Below are positions 22,830 through 31,251 of a stretch of 48,898 nt of DNA, piece after piece. Numbering within the stretch: the stretch's first letter is position 1; the number at the start of each line of letters is the position of its first letter. Origin of the DNA: JAYTXL01 sp043742955 (GTDB taxonomy: Bacteria; Verrucomicrobiota; Verrucomicrobiia; Limisphaerales; JAYTXL01); the NCBI GenBank assembly GCA_043742955.1, contig JAYTXL010000005.1:1-48898 (forward strand). The letters run 5' to 3'. Both the position numbers and the translations under genes were made by a program. Under the pieces are notes generated by a model, which saw only the letters and a list, made by a program, of their open reading frames with translations, made no database searches and had not been told where the DNA came from.

Positions 22830-25738
22830 GGTCGGCGGGCGTTGTGGAGCGGCGTCCCCGGGCGCTCTTCCCGCGCCACAATCCGGGCAAGATACCGCAG
22901 TTCAGCGGCCTCCGGCTCCAGTTGCATTCCCAGCAACAAAACATTTTTGGCGCTTTGAACAGCGCCCTGTTTGAGAGCGGTCTTGGCGGCCAGGGCGGCG
23001 GCCGCTTGGGGCGACCAGTCCAGCACCGCCGGCCCGGATTTGGACTGGCGGGCGCGCAAGACGGTTTCGATGAGGGCGACTCCCTCCGACCACCGGATCG
23101 GGTTCCGCAGGAGCGATTCCGCTTCGAACAATCGCTGCAGTTCCGCGCTCGCACCAACGGGCGGCCTGACCTGGTTGGTCCCGGTGCCAGTCGCGGGAAA
23201 AAAGATGGAGGGCAAAGGATTCTCAGCCAGGTACATTTCCAATCTTGCCGGGGAAAGGTTGGGGTTCAAACGTACCGCGAGCTGGTTCTGCAATTCCGGA
23301 TTGATCGTGGAAAATTGGGCAAAAACGGAGCGCAATAAATCCTTGTCCAACCGGCCCAGTCCGGAGCGTTTGTCGGCAGGCGCGAGTTCCACCTGCGGAA
23401 TCCGCTCATCGTATTGAAACAAAAGCGGCGAGCCCTTGCCGAGGTAGAACGCCCGTGGCGCCTCGTATTCCAGCACGGGGAATTCGTCCGATTGCAGGGC
23501 GGCATTTTCATCAGCAATTGCAAAACCGGTGCGCTGGGAAGCCAGTTGCCGCACCCAGATCGTCTCCGGCGTTTTAAGGCCGATCTCCTCCAAATCCTGC
23601 CGCGGCGCCGGGCGGGCGAACACTTTCCGATACTCCTCCGGGGTGGCCGCCCACGGCCGCATCGAGCCGAGCAGAATGATGTCCCCTTTGTCGGCATCCC
23701 AAACCTCCATATACGGGAACACGGAACGAAACGTGTTCAACACCAGAGCCACGATGCCATCGTGCATTTCGTAGAGGTGAAACCATTGCGCCATCACGCC
23801 ACCCTCCGTGAGCCGGCTCCCGGCCAGCCGATAAAACTCCTGGCTGAACACGCTGCCCACGCCAACCATCCAGGGGTTCGATGGCTCGCTAATGATCACG
23901 TCATACTTTTGCGGGCTGAGCTTGAGCAGGGTGCGGGCGTCCTCATTCCAAATCCGGGCGCGTGGATTCGTCAACACCCCTCGGTTCCACGGCTCAAAAA
24001 ACTTACCCGCGCGCACCACCGGCTCGCAGTTTTCCGCGATCGTCAACTGCTCAATGGGATGACCCAGCACCGCGCCCGCCGTGATGCCGCTGCCAAACCC
24101 GAGCACAAAAACCTGTTTGGCCTCCGGCCGCGCCAGCAGCGGCAGGTGCGCCAACAGATATTGGGTCGCCAAATCCCCGCGCGTGGTGGCATCCACCTTG
24201 CCGTTGATCCGAAGGCTGATCTGGTTGGTGCCGCCGTTGGTATCCGCTTGCTCGACTGTCACCGTGGCGTCCGCGGCGTCCTCGTAAAACAACAACTTGA
24301 TGTGCTGGCGTCGCTGTTCCAACGACGCCCGCGAGGCTTCATTCTCACGGAACCGAAACATGCCGGAACTCAGCACGTAGCGCCAGCCGTCACCACCCGT
24401 CAGCCCAATTGTCGCCAGCGCCACCGCCCCGACCGCAGAAACGAGCATGGCTGCGCGGTGCTGTTTGGACCGGGCGGCCAGGAGCGCGGCGAGACACAAT
24501 CCCGCGGCCAACGTGGCGAAAGAACCACGCAGGCCAAGGTGCGGCATCAAAACGAATCCGGTAAGCAGCACGCCCACCACCGCGCCAAGCGTGTTCCAGG
24601 TCAGCAAACGCCCCACCCGCCCGCCCAGGCTCTCCTCGCCGCCAGACACCGCCCGGATACACAGCGGCAGCACCGCACCGAGCAAACCCGCCGGCAAACC
24701 CAGTACGACCAAGGACACAAACGCGGTGAGTATTTGGTGATAGCGATAGCCCATCGAGTTGCGCGCCAGCCCATTTTTGGCGACCCGATATAGCTCGACC
24801 CATTGCTCGATGGTCAACACCAGCAAGCCGATCAAACCAGCGGCGACCAGCAACAAAACGATGGCCGTGGTTTCATGCTTCAATTTTCGGAAACGCGGCG
24901 ACGCCACCACCGCGCTGCCCAAGCCAATGCCCAGAATGAATGACATCAGCACCGTGGCAAACGCTTGCAGAGAGGCACCAAAAATCAGCGAGAGGCAGCG
25001 CGAAGCGAGCACCTCCAAGCCCATCGAAACTGCACCCGTCAGAGTCACCAACAGGATTGCTCCCATGAAGTTGACCGGCGCGGTTTTGGTTTCCGCCGGC
25101 ACCGCCACTTGGTCGGTGAAAGGTTGCGCTGACTGGGCCTGGTGGCGGGCCAACGCGACGGCGACGATGCCGATCAGCACATTCGCCAGCGCGGTCAGTT
25201 GCAGGGTCGCACCCATACCGAGCTCCTGCACAAGCACAAATCCCGCCAACCCCGCGCCGCAGACCGCCCCAAGACTGTTGGTCGAGTAAAATCGCGCCGA
25301 GCGGCGGCCCGCATCGGTGGAGTCACGCTGCAACCACTCCGCCAGCAAGGGCAGCGTGCCGCCCATCAGGATGGTTGGTCCGAGCAACATCCCCACGCTC
25401 AACGTGGCCTTGAGCAGCAGCAAGAGCCCGCTGTGCTCGAGAATGCGTGCGCCCACACTGATGAAGACGAGATCGGCGAATTTATAAATCGCGGCGAAGA
25501 AAAACGCATACAGCCCAATCACCACCTCAATATAGCCATAGACGGCCAGGGGTTGAGGCACACGGCCAGCGCGCCCGCCGAAGATGCGGTTGCCCAGGGC
25601 AAGGCCACCCATGAAGACAGCCAGTACGACCGTTTGCGCCTGCACGGTGCTGCCGAGAATGAGCGAGAGATATTTCGACCAGACGACCTCATAAATAAGC
25701 GCCGTCGCACCCGAACAAAAAAACAACAGGAGAATCAT
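22826..25738 (-). CDS. Membrane-fused spermidine synthase-like protein
   Basis: 970 residues from ATG 25738, where a family-typical membrane start begins (MILLLFFCSGATALIYEVVWSKYL). The open frame extends to 26056 but would overlap asd. The N-terminal half holds about 12 transmembrane segments resembling an MFS-like transporter (GSTVQAQTVVLAVFMGGLALGNRIFG; LLGPTILMGGTLPLLAEWL). From about residue 530 there is a spermidine synthase-like Rossmann domain with FVLGFGSGITAGAVLGHP as the nucleotide loop, NEDARTLLKLSPQKYDVIISEPSNPWM, and EFYRLAGSRLTEGGVMAQW. A helical, TPR-like tail of about 150 residues follows. This architecture is widespread but uncharacterised. Reaction and substrate are unknown; a polyamine role is inferred from fold only. 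Confidence 0.82.
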   Translation of the reverse strand: MILLLFFCSGATALIYEVVWSKYLSLILGSTVQAQTVVLAVFMGGLALGNRIFGGRAGRVPQPLAVYGYIEVVIGLYAFFFAAIYKFADLVFISVGARILEHSGLLLLLKATLSVGMLLGPTILMGGTLPLLAEWLQRDSTDAGRRSARFYSTNSLGAVCGAGLAGFVLVQELGMGATLQLTALANVLIGIVAVALARHQAQSAQPFTDQVAVPAETKTAPVNFMGAILLVTLTGAVSMGLEVLASRCLSLIFGASLQAFATVLMSFILGIGLGSAVVASPRFRKLKHETTAIVLLLVAAGLIGLLVLTIEQWVELYRVAKNGLARNSMGYRYHQILTAFVSLVVLGLPAGLLGAVLPLCIRAVSGGEESLGGRVGRLLTWNTLGAVVGVLLTGFVLMPHLGLRGSFATLAAGLCLAALLAARSKQHRAAMLVSAVGAVALATIGLTGGDGWRYVLSSGMFRFRENEASRASLEQRRQHIKLLFYEDAADATVTVEQADTNGGTNQISLRINGKVDATTRGDLATQYLLAHLPLLARPEAKQVFVLGFGSGITAGAVLGHPIEQLTIAENCEPVVRAGKFFEPWNRGVLTNPRARIWNEDARTLLKLSPQKYDVIISEPSNPWMVGVGSVFSQEFYRLAGSRLTEGGVMAQWFHLYEMHDGIVALVLNTFRSVFPYMEVWDADKGDIILLGSMRPWAATPEEYRKVFARPAPRQDLEEIGLKTPETIWVRQLASQRTGFAIADENAALQSDEFPVLEYEAPRAFYLGKGSPLLFQYDERIPQVELAPADKRSGLGRLDKDLLRSVFAQFSTINPELQNQLAVRLNPNLSPARLEMYLAENPLPSIFFPATGTGTNQVRPPVGASAELQRLFEAESLLRNPIRWSEGVALIETVLRARQSKSGPAVLDWSPQAAAALAAKTALKQGAVQSAKNVLLLGMQLEPEAAELRYLARIVAREERPGTPLHNARRP

Positions 25739-25883
25739 ACTCGGACTGCCGGTGGTTATAGTCCATGCCGGCCAAAAGTCGATGCTTTGTGCGCCCGTGG
25801 GCGACCGCCCCCACCCCGCCCGGGCAACCCGGCCGGCTTCGCGAGCCCGGCAGACGGTTTCCCGACAACGGTTTCCCGAGTAT

Positions 25884-25911
25884 TTGACACCCCGCCCGCG
25901 ACCGGTATATT
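25884..25911 (+). promoter_or_regulatory. Promoter of asd
   Basis: TTGACA at 25884-25889 and TATATT at 25906-25911, 16-bp spacing. The -10 ends 11 bp before the asd ATG, so the leader would be only about five bases. Confidence 0.65.
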
Positions 25912-25922
25912 TGCCGCCTTTT

Positions 25923-26930
25923 ATGAACCAAAACCCGCATGTGGCCGTGGTCGGTGCGACGGGCGCCGTCGGCATCGAAATGATCAAAACGCTGGAACAG
26001 CGCGCCTTTCCGGTGGGCCGGCTGACGCTGCTCGCGTCCGCCCGTTCGGTGGGCAAGCGGCTCGCCTTTCGGGGTCAGGAAATCGTGGTTCAAGAATTGA
26101 CGAAGGATTCGTTTACCGGCATCGACATCGCGCTCTTCAGCGCCGGGGGCGGCATCTCCAGGGAGTTCGCACCGGGGGCGGCCCGGGCGGGCTGCGTCGT
26201 GATCGACAATTCCAGCGCTTTCCGCATGGACGACACGGTGCCACTCGTGATTCCCGAGGTGAATGCCACGGATGTGAAACGGCATCAGGGCATCATCGCC
26301 AATCCGAATTGCACCACCGCCGTCACGCTGATGGCGCTGTATCCGCTGCATCTGGCGTTCGGTGTGAAACGAATTTTTGCATCGAGTTACCAGGCTGTTT
26401 CCGGCACGGGGGCCAAGGCGATCCAGGAATTGGAGCGCCAGGTGGGACAGGTCGTGCGCGGCGAAACCGTGACCAAGGAGGTTTACCCGCACCAGATCGC
26501 CTTTAATGTTTTGCCGCACGTCGATTCGTTCCTCCCCAGCGGCTACACAAAGGAGGAAATGAAAATGGAGAACGAGGGCCGAAAAATCATGCACTTGCCC
26601 GGATTTCGCGCCAGCGTGACCTGCGTGCGTGTCCCGGTTTATCGCGCCCATTCCATCGCCGTAAGCGCCGAGTTTGAAAAGCCGGTGACCGTCGCCGCCG
26701 CCCGGGCCGTGCTGGAAAAAGCGCCGGGCCTCGACGTGGTCGACGAGCCGGAAAACAAGCGTTATCCGATGCCGCTGTTCACGGCCGAAAAATACAACTG
26801 CGCCGTGGGCCGGCTCCGCTTGGATTGTGCCCTCGATAATGGCCTCTGTTTTTGGGTTTCCGGCGATCAACTCCTGAAGGGGGCGGCCTTGAATGCCGTG
26901 CAGATCGCCGAAGTTTTGCTGCAGCCCTGA
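25923..26930 (+). CDS. asd: Aspartate-semialdehyde dehydrogenase
   Basis: 335 residues. NADPH-dependent reduction of aspartyl phosphate to aspartate semialdehyde, the branch point to lysine/diaminopimelate, threonine and methionine. VAVVGATGAVGIEMIKTLEQR is the dinucleotide-binding loop; the active Cys is in IANPNCTTAVTLMALYPL; SSYQAVSGTGAKAIQEL and the His-bearing VPVYRAHSIAVSAEFE are conserved. Start at ATG 25923, directly after a promoter. It is divergent from the spermidine synthase-like gene and 49 bp ahead of apbE, with no functional link evident to the latter. Confidence 0.96.
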   Translation: MNQNPHVAVVGATGAVGIEMIKTLEQRAFPVGRLTLLASARSVGKRLAFRGQEIVVQELTKDSFTGIDIALFSAGGGISREFAPGAARAGCVVIDNSSAFRMDDTVPLVIPEVNATDVKRHQGIIANPNCTTAVTLMALYPLHLAFGVKRIFASSYQAVSGTGAKAIQELERQVGQVVRGETVTKEVYPHQIAFNVLPHVDSFLPSGYTKEEMKMENEGRKIMHLPGFRASVTCVRVPVYRAHSIAVSAEFEKPVTVAAARAVLEKAPGLDVVDEPENKRYPMPLFTAEKYNCAVGRLRLDCALDNGLCFWVSGDQLLKGAALNAVQIAEVLLQP

Positions 26931-26979
26931 GCCCACCCCGCGTCCGCGGGCGCGGTTTTTGGGCGGAGCAACCACCCTG

Positions 26980-27951
26980 ATGCAAACCCTAGCCCTGGCC
27001 CGCCATGCGATGGCGACCCGCTTTGAACTGATGCTTCATGGGGATGACCTCGTGGCCCTGCGCGCCGCCGGCGAGGAGGCCCTGGACGAAGTGGAGCGAC
27101 TGGACGCCCAGCTCAGCCTGTACCGGCCCGACAGCGAAATCAGCCATCTGAACCAGCGCGCCGCCACCGCACCCGTGCGCGTGACCCCCGGACTATTTTA
27201 TTTACTCGAACATGCGCAGCAACTGAGCGCGGAAAGCGGCGGCGCGTTCGATATCACTGTTGCGCCGCTGATGCGCTGCTGGGGCTTTCTGGGCGGCCCG
27301 GGGCAACGGCCGGCGGCCGACGCGCTGGCGGAGGCGAAATCCAATGTCGGCATGAATCTCGTCGTGCTCGATGAGGATAACTTCACGGTCCGATTTGCGC
27401 GCCCGGGCGTCATGCTGGACATGGGTGCGATCGGCAAGGGCTTCGCCCTCGCCCGCGCCGCGAATATTTTGCACGAAGCGGGCGTTCACCACGCCCTGCT
27501 CCACGGCGGCACCAGCACCGTGCATGCCCTCGGCCCGCAACCCAATGGCGACGCGTGGAAAATAGCGGTGGAAGGCCCACCACCCACGGGCGGGCACGAC
27601 TCGCGGAATATCCGCGGGCCGCTCCTGACCACGGTTTCTTTGCGCAACGAATCGCTCTCTGTTTCCGCCGTCTGGGGCAAATCTTTTCAAACGGACGGTA
27701 AAATATTTGGCCATGTCCTGGACCCCCGCAGCGGCGAACCCGCCGACGGCGCGGTGCTGGCGGCAGTCGTGCTGCCGTCCGCCACGGAGACCGACGCGCT
27801 CTCCACCGCGCTGCTCACGGCCGGCTTTGCCGGGCAGCAGGCCATCACGGCTTTGCGCCCGGGCATGCGAACGCTGGTGGCCCAGATCGATGCATCGGGG
27901 AAGCTGCAGGTGAAGACCCATGACCTGGACGCGTTGCAGGATGCGGTTTGA
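26980..27951 (+). CDS. apbE: FAD:protein FMN transferase
   Basis: 323 residues. Transfers FMN from FAD to a Thr/Ser of flavoproteins such as Na+-NQR or Rnf subunits. Family motifs: RHAMATRFELML near the start, GGAFDITVAPLMRCWGF, LDMGAIGKGFALARAANIL, HGGTSTVHALG and ETDALSTALLTAG with the metal-binding Asp. There is no signal peptide or lipobox; many ApbE proteins are periplasmic lipoproteins, so this form is probably cytoplasmic or acts on a cytoplasmic flavoprotein. The start at 26980 follows the asd stop by 49 bp; the longer frame overlaps asd. No target flavoprotein is in the window. Confidence 0.9.
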   Translation: MQTLALARHAMATRFELMLHGDDLVALRAAGEEALDEVERLDAQLSLYRPDSEISHLNQRAATAPVRVTPGLFYLLEHAQQLSAESGGAFDITVAPLMRCWGFLGGPGQRPAADALAEAKSNVGMNLVVLDEDNFTVRFARPGVMLDMGAIGKGFALARAANILHEAGVHHALLHGGTSTVHALGPQPNGDAWKIAVEGPPPTGGHDSRNIRGPLLTTVSLRNESLSVSAVWGKSFQTDGKIFGHVLDPRSGEPADGAVLAAVVLPSATETDALSTALLTAGFAGQQAITALRPGMRTLVAQIDASGKLQVKTHDLDALQDAV

Positions 27952-28018
27952 AACACCCCGGAACCGCGCGCCGCCAAGCGTGCGCTTAATCGAAAGGCGG
28001 AATGGATTTACCCACGCA

Positions 28019-28077
28019 GGGCGAGCTTCCAGCTTGCCCCTCGAGCGCGCCGGCGCGAGCGGATGAAATGGTTCAGC
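28019..28077. repeat. REP-like palindromes between apbE and the helicase
   Basis: GGGCGAGCT-tcc-AGCTTGCCC at 28019-28039 is a near-perfect palindrome, followed by GCGC-rich symmetry (28045-28057) and another stem with CGGATG / CATCCG arms. The two genes converge here, so it could serve as a terminator in both directions. Comparable GC palindromes lie at 33099-33180. Confidence 0.5.
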
Positions 28078-28136
28078 CATCCGCTGCCTCCTGCGGCGGC
28101 GGACAAGTTACCCGCCCTGCTATTAACAGCTCGGAT

Positions 28137-30206
28137 TCACCCGTAGGGATTGAACGGCTTGAGGTTCCATTCCTCGCGTAGCATTTCGGGAATTTCCTTC
28201 AGAAATCGCGAAGGCTGCTGCATGAGATCGCCGGTATTGCCCGGCGTCATGCGGAGGAGCGGATAGCTCAGGTACAGCTCATCCTTGGCGCGGGTGATGG
28301 CGACGTAAAAGAGGCGCCGCTCCTCTTCCTCCCCCTCGATATTCAATAATGATCGGGACGAGGGAAACATCCCGTCGCAGAGCATGATGACAAACACCAC
28401 CCTAAATTCCAGACCCTTGGCCTGATGAATGGAGGAGAGCCGGATTTGCTCCGTGTCGTTGGAGGCGGTCTGGTTGTCTTCCGCTTCGACATTGGTGAGC
28501 AAGGCGAGCTGGGTGAGAAACTCCTCCGTACTTTTGAACTGCAGGGCGAAATTGGCCAACTGTTCGAGATCCTCCAGGCGCGAGCGGTAATTGGTAAATT
28601 GCTCCTTCAGATAATCTTCGTAGCCCGCCTCGAGGACCAGCTGGATCATTTTAGCAGTCTGCCCGCACACCTCCGCCGCTGCCAGCTGACCCACGGTCGC
28701 CACCAGTTGCGCCCAGCCGGTCGCCGCTTTTTTCGGCACTGCTCCCGCACATTTTTGAAACGCCCGGGCCAGGTCAGGGGCGCCCCCCCCCTGGACAATC
28801 AGCCCCCCGTCAGCCGCCGCGACCGGCACCACCGCCCCGCGCAACTGCACCCCGGAACTGAATCCGTGCCACAATTTATCCGCACTTTTTCCACCCACGC
28901 CCGGAAGCATTCGCACCAGCCGTTTGAAGGAGAGTTCGTCGCGCGGATTCAGCACCAGCTTGAGATAGGCGGCCACATCCTTGACGTGGATCTGTTCAAA
29001 AAAACGGATGCCGCTCGTGATGCTGAACGGAATATTGCGCCGGGTCAGTTCGAGTTGCAATTCCAGCGCGTGGAAGTGGGACCGATACAGCACCGCCATG
29101 TCATTCAGGCTGCCGCCCTCGTCGCGCAATTCGAGCGCGCGCTGCGCCACGAACGACGCCTGCTCGCGGCCGTCGCCGCACGCCACCAGCACCGGCTTGA
29201 TACCGGGCCGGCGCGCGGCCGTCAGCGATTTGGCAAACTGATTTATGTTCGGCGCAATGGCGGCATTGGCCAGCGCTAGAATCTCCGGCGTGCTCCGATA
29301 ATTGGTTTCAATTTTGTAGGTCTTCGCCCCGGGATAGCGCTGCGGAAATTCCAGGATGTTTTTGAAATGCGCCCCCCGCCAGGCATAGATGCTCTGCGAA
29401 TCATCCCCCACGACCATCACGTTGCGATGCCGGGCGGCCAGCCGATCGATGAGGTCGCTTTGAAGCCGGTTCGTGTCCTGGTATTCGTCCACCAGAATGA
29501 ACTGGAAACGCCGCTGGTAAAGTTCACAGAGGTCGGCATGGTCCTGAAGCAGCCGCAGCCAAAGCACGAGTAAATCGTCGAAATCCATCGCGTTGGCAGC
29601 GCGCTTGCGGGCCGCGTAACGCGCCTGCAAATCTGTGATCGCCGGTGCCAGCGAGGAAAAGTAATCATATTCCTCCGCCAGAATTTCCGGGACGGATTTC
29701 TGCTTGTTGACGGCGAGCGAGAAAATATCCCCCAGCACGTCCGCCTTGGGAAAACGCGTCGCCTTCACGTCGATCGCCGCTTCGTCGAGGCAGGCGTTCA
29801 GCAATTCTTTGGCATCCTCGCGATCCAGGATGGTGAAGTCGGCATGATAGCCCAACCGGTCGGCGTGTTTCCGCAGCAGCCGGTTGCCCACCGAATGAAA
29901 AGTGCCGCCCCACAGCGAGGATATGTCCGCGCCCAGCAAATCGGCCACGCGCCGCATCATCTCCTTGGCTGCCTTGTTCGTAAAGGTGAGCAGCAGGATG
30001 CGGTCGGCGGGAACGCCCTGCTCCAAAAGATAGGCCACCCGATACGTGAGCGTGCGGGTCTTCCCGGAACCGGCTCCGGCAATCACCAGCGCCGGGCCGG
30101 GCAAGGCGGTGACCGCAGCGTGCTGCTGTTCATTCAATTCACCAGCATAGTCAATTTGCAAATTGACGGGTGCCTGAAAGGTTTGCAGCACATACTCACG
30201 CGACAT
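28137..30206 (-). CDS. UvrD/Rep-type ATP-dependent DNA helicase
   Basis: 689 residues. SF1A 3'-5' helicase for repair or replication restart. Motifs in order: Q-motif LNEQQHAAV, Walker A GAGSGKT at 44-50, Ia LTFTNKAAKEM, Walker B FILVDEYQDTN, III GDDSQSIYAWRGA, IV ETNYRSTPEIL, V IHQAKGLEFRVVFV, VI EERRLFYVAITRAKDELYL. Between the 2A and 2B parts there is an unusual Gly/Ala-rich stretch (about 425-460, GAVVPVAAADGGLIVQGGG), probably a flexible insertion. Length is in the PcrA/Rep range. It converges with apbE across REP-like palindromes; no partner genes nearby. Whether it is the main UvrD/PcrA of the cell or a paralogue cannot be told. Confidence 0.92.
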   Translation of the reverse strand: MSREYVLQTFQAPVNLQIDYAGELNEQQHAAVTALPGPALVIAGAGSGKTRTLTYRVAYLLEQGVPADRILLLTFTNKAAKEMMRRVADLLGADISSLWGGTFHSVGNRLLRKHADRLGYHADFTILDREDAKELLNACLDEAAIDVKATRFPKADVLGDIFSLAVNKQKSVPEILAEEYDYFSSLAPAITDLQARYAARKRAANAMDFDDLLVLWLRLLQDHADLCELYQRRFQFILVDEYQDTNRLQSDLIDRLAARHRNVMVVGDDSQSIYAWRGAHFKNILEFPQRYPGAKTYKIETNYRSTPEILALANAAIAPNINQFAKSLTAARRPGIKPVLVACGDGREQASFVAQRALELRDEGGSLNDMAVLYRSHFHALELQLELTRRNIPFSITSGIRFFEQIHVKDVAAYLKLVLNPRDELSFKRLVRMLPGVGGKSADKLWHGFSSGVQLRGAVVPVAAADGGLIVQGGGAPDLARAFQKCAGAVPKKAATGWAQLVATVGQLAAAEVCGQTAKMIQLVLEAGYEDYLKEQFTNYRSRLEDLEQLANFALQFKSTEEFLTQLALLTNVEAEDNQTASNDTEQIRLSSIHQAKGLEFRVVFVIMLCDGMFPSSRSLLNIEGEEEERRLFYVAITRAKDELYLSYPLLRMTPGNTGDLMQQPSRFLKEIPEMLREEWNLKPFNPYG

Positions 30207-30283
30207 GGCGGCACGTTAGTCGGGAAACCTCAAACCGCAAACGGAAAACGGGCGCGCCAGGGGTGGCTTACCCGGGCCAGCGC

Positions 30284-31147
30284 TTACGCGGCCGCGGCGA
30301 CCGCGAGTTGGCGGCGCAAGCGCGCGATATTGGACTCGATACACCGGACGTAATCATTCGGTCCCTCGGGATAAGGCACGCTGAGATAGCGGTAGATGCC
30401 CTCAAAATCCCGGTCGAGCTTGGGCAATACATATTTCTCCCAAAACGCCGGCGTCTTGCGCATCAGATCGTCCGCACTTTCAAACCGGCCCGCCGGTCCC
30501 ACCTTGCCTCCCTGATGGCGCGCGGACTCCTCAAATTCCAGATACAACACCGGCAGTTTCTCCACATAATCCTCCGCGGCCATCTGTCCCAGCAAATCCG
30601 AGGTGCTCAGCGCAAATCCAAGCCACCGCTCCAGTTTGCTTTGAAATGGTATCGCAGCTAAATCCGTGTTTACGCCCGTGCAATGGATCATGTTTTGCAC
30701 CGCCTGGATTTCCGACTCCTCGAACCCGCCTTTTTGGGCCAGCAACTCGCCGGCAAACCGGGCGCTGCGATCCACATGGATCAAAGTATACTTCGCCCCC
30801 GTGCCCCCGCGATCGCCCCGGCGTTTGAGATAGCCGGTGTCGTGCAGCAGGATCGCCAGCACTGCCAGTTCAAACATCCGCTTCGTCAACGGCGGTTCAG
30901 CGCGGGCAATCCGGCTGCGGTGCAGCAACCGCACCATGCACAGGGTTACCTGCAACGTGTGCTCAAAATCATGGTAACGCGCGTCAATGGGCCGGTATTC
31001 CGGATGTCCCCCGGTAAAACAATCGATCGCCCAACCGAAGACTTTTGGGAAAAAAAAACGGTCCCCCTTGGGAAACATCGACACGTATGCCGACTGCGCC
31101 TCCACCTGAACAGCGATGGGGTCCTTCGTATTCACCCGCAGGTACAT
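30284..31147 (-). CDS. HD-domain phosphohydrolase
   Basis: 287 residues. Metal-dependent HD hydrolase: metal ligands are visible as HDFEHTLQV (His59/Asp60 and His63) and LLHDTGYL (His102/Asp103), with a downstream Asp in the helix around LSTSDLLGQM. The family contains phosphodiesterases and nucleotidases; nothing indicates the substrate. Start at ATG 31147 (MYLRVNTKDPIAVQVEAQ). Its C-terminus is an alanine-rich helix. It lies 77 bp downstream of the membrane-protein/HD gap on the same strand as its neighbours but with no obvious operon partner. Family call firm, function unknown. Confidence 0.82.
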   Translation of the reverse strand: MYLRVNTKDPIAVQVEAQSAYVSMFPKGDRFFFPKVFGWAIDCFTGGHPEYRPIDARYHDFEHTLQVTLCMVRLLHRSRIARAEPPLTKRMFELAVLAILLHDTGYLKRRGDRGGTGAKYTLIHVDRSARFAGELLAQKGGFEESEIQAVQNMIHCTGVNTDLAAIPFQSKLERWLGFALSTSDLLGQMAAEDYVEKLPVLYLEFEESARHQGGKVGPAGRFESADDLMRKTPAFWEKYVLPKLDRDFEGIYRYLSVPYPEGPNDYVRCIESNIARLRRQLAVAAAA

Positions 31148-31251
31148 TGAATCAAATTATCAAAAAGACCGCCAATTGCACGCTTTTTGTGTTCCCGGGC
31201 TTTTTATCGGGCCGCTCTCCCCAGCCTTGATGGTGCTCCATCGACTACGGA

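Noticed and set aside
22826..26056. Start of the spermidine synthase-like protein at 26056
   Set aside because: The extra 106 residues overlap asd and its promoter on the other strand; the family's usual membrane start is at 25738.
25689..26975. 428-codon minus frame opposite asd
   Set aside because: Shadow of asd, no family motifs.
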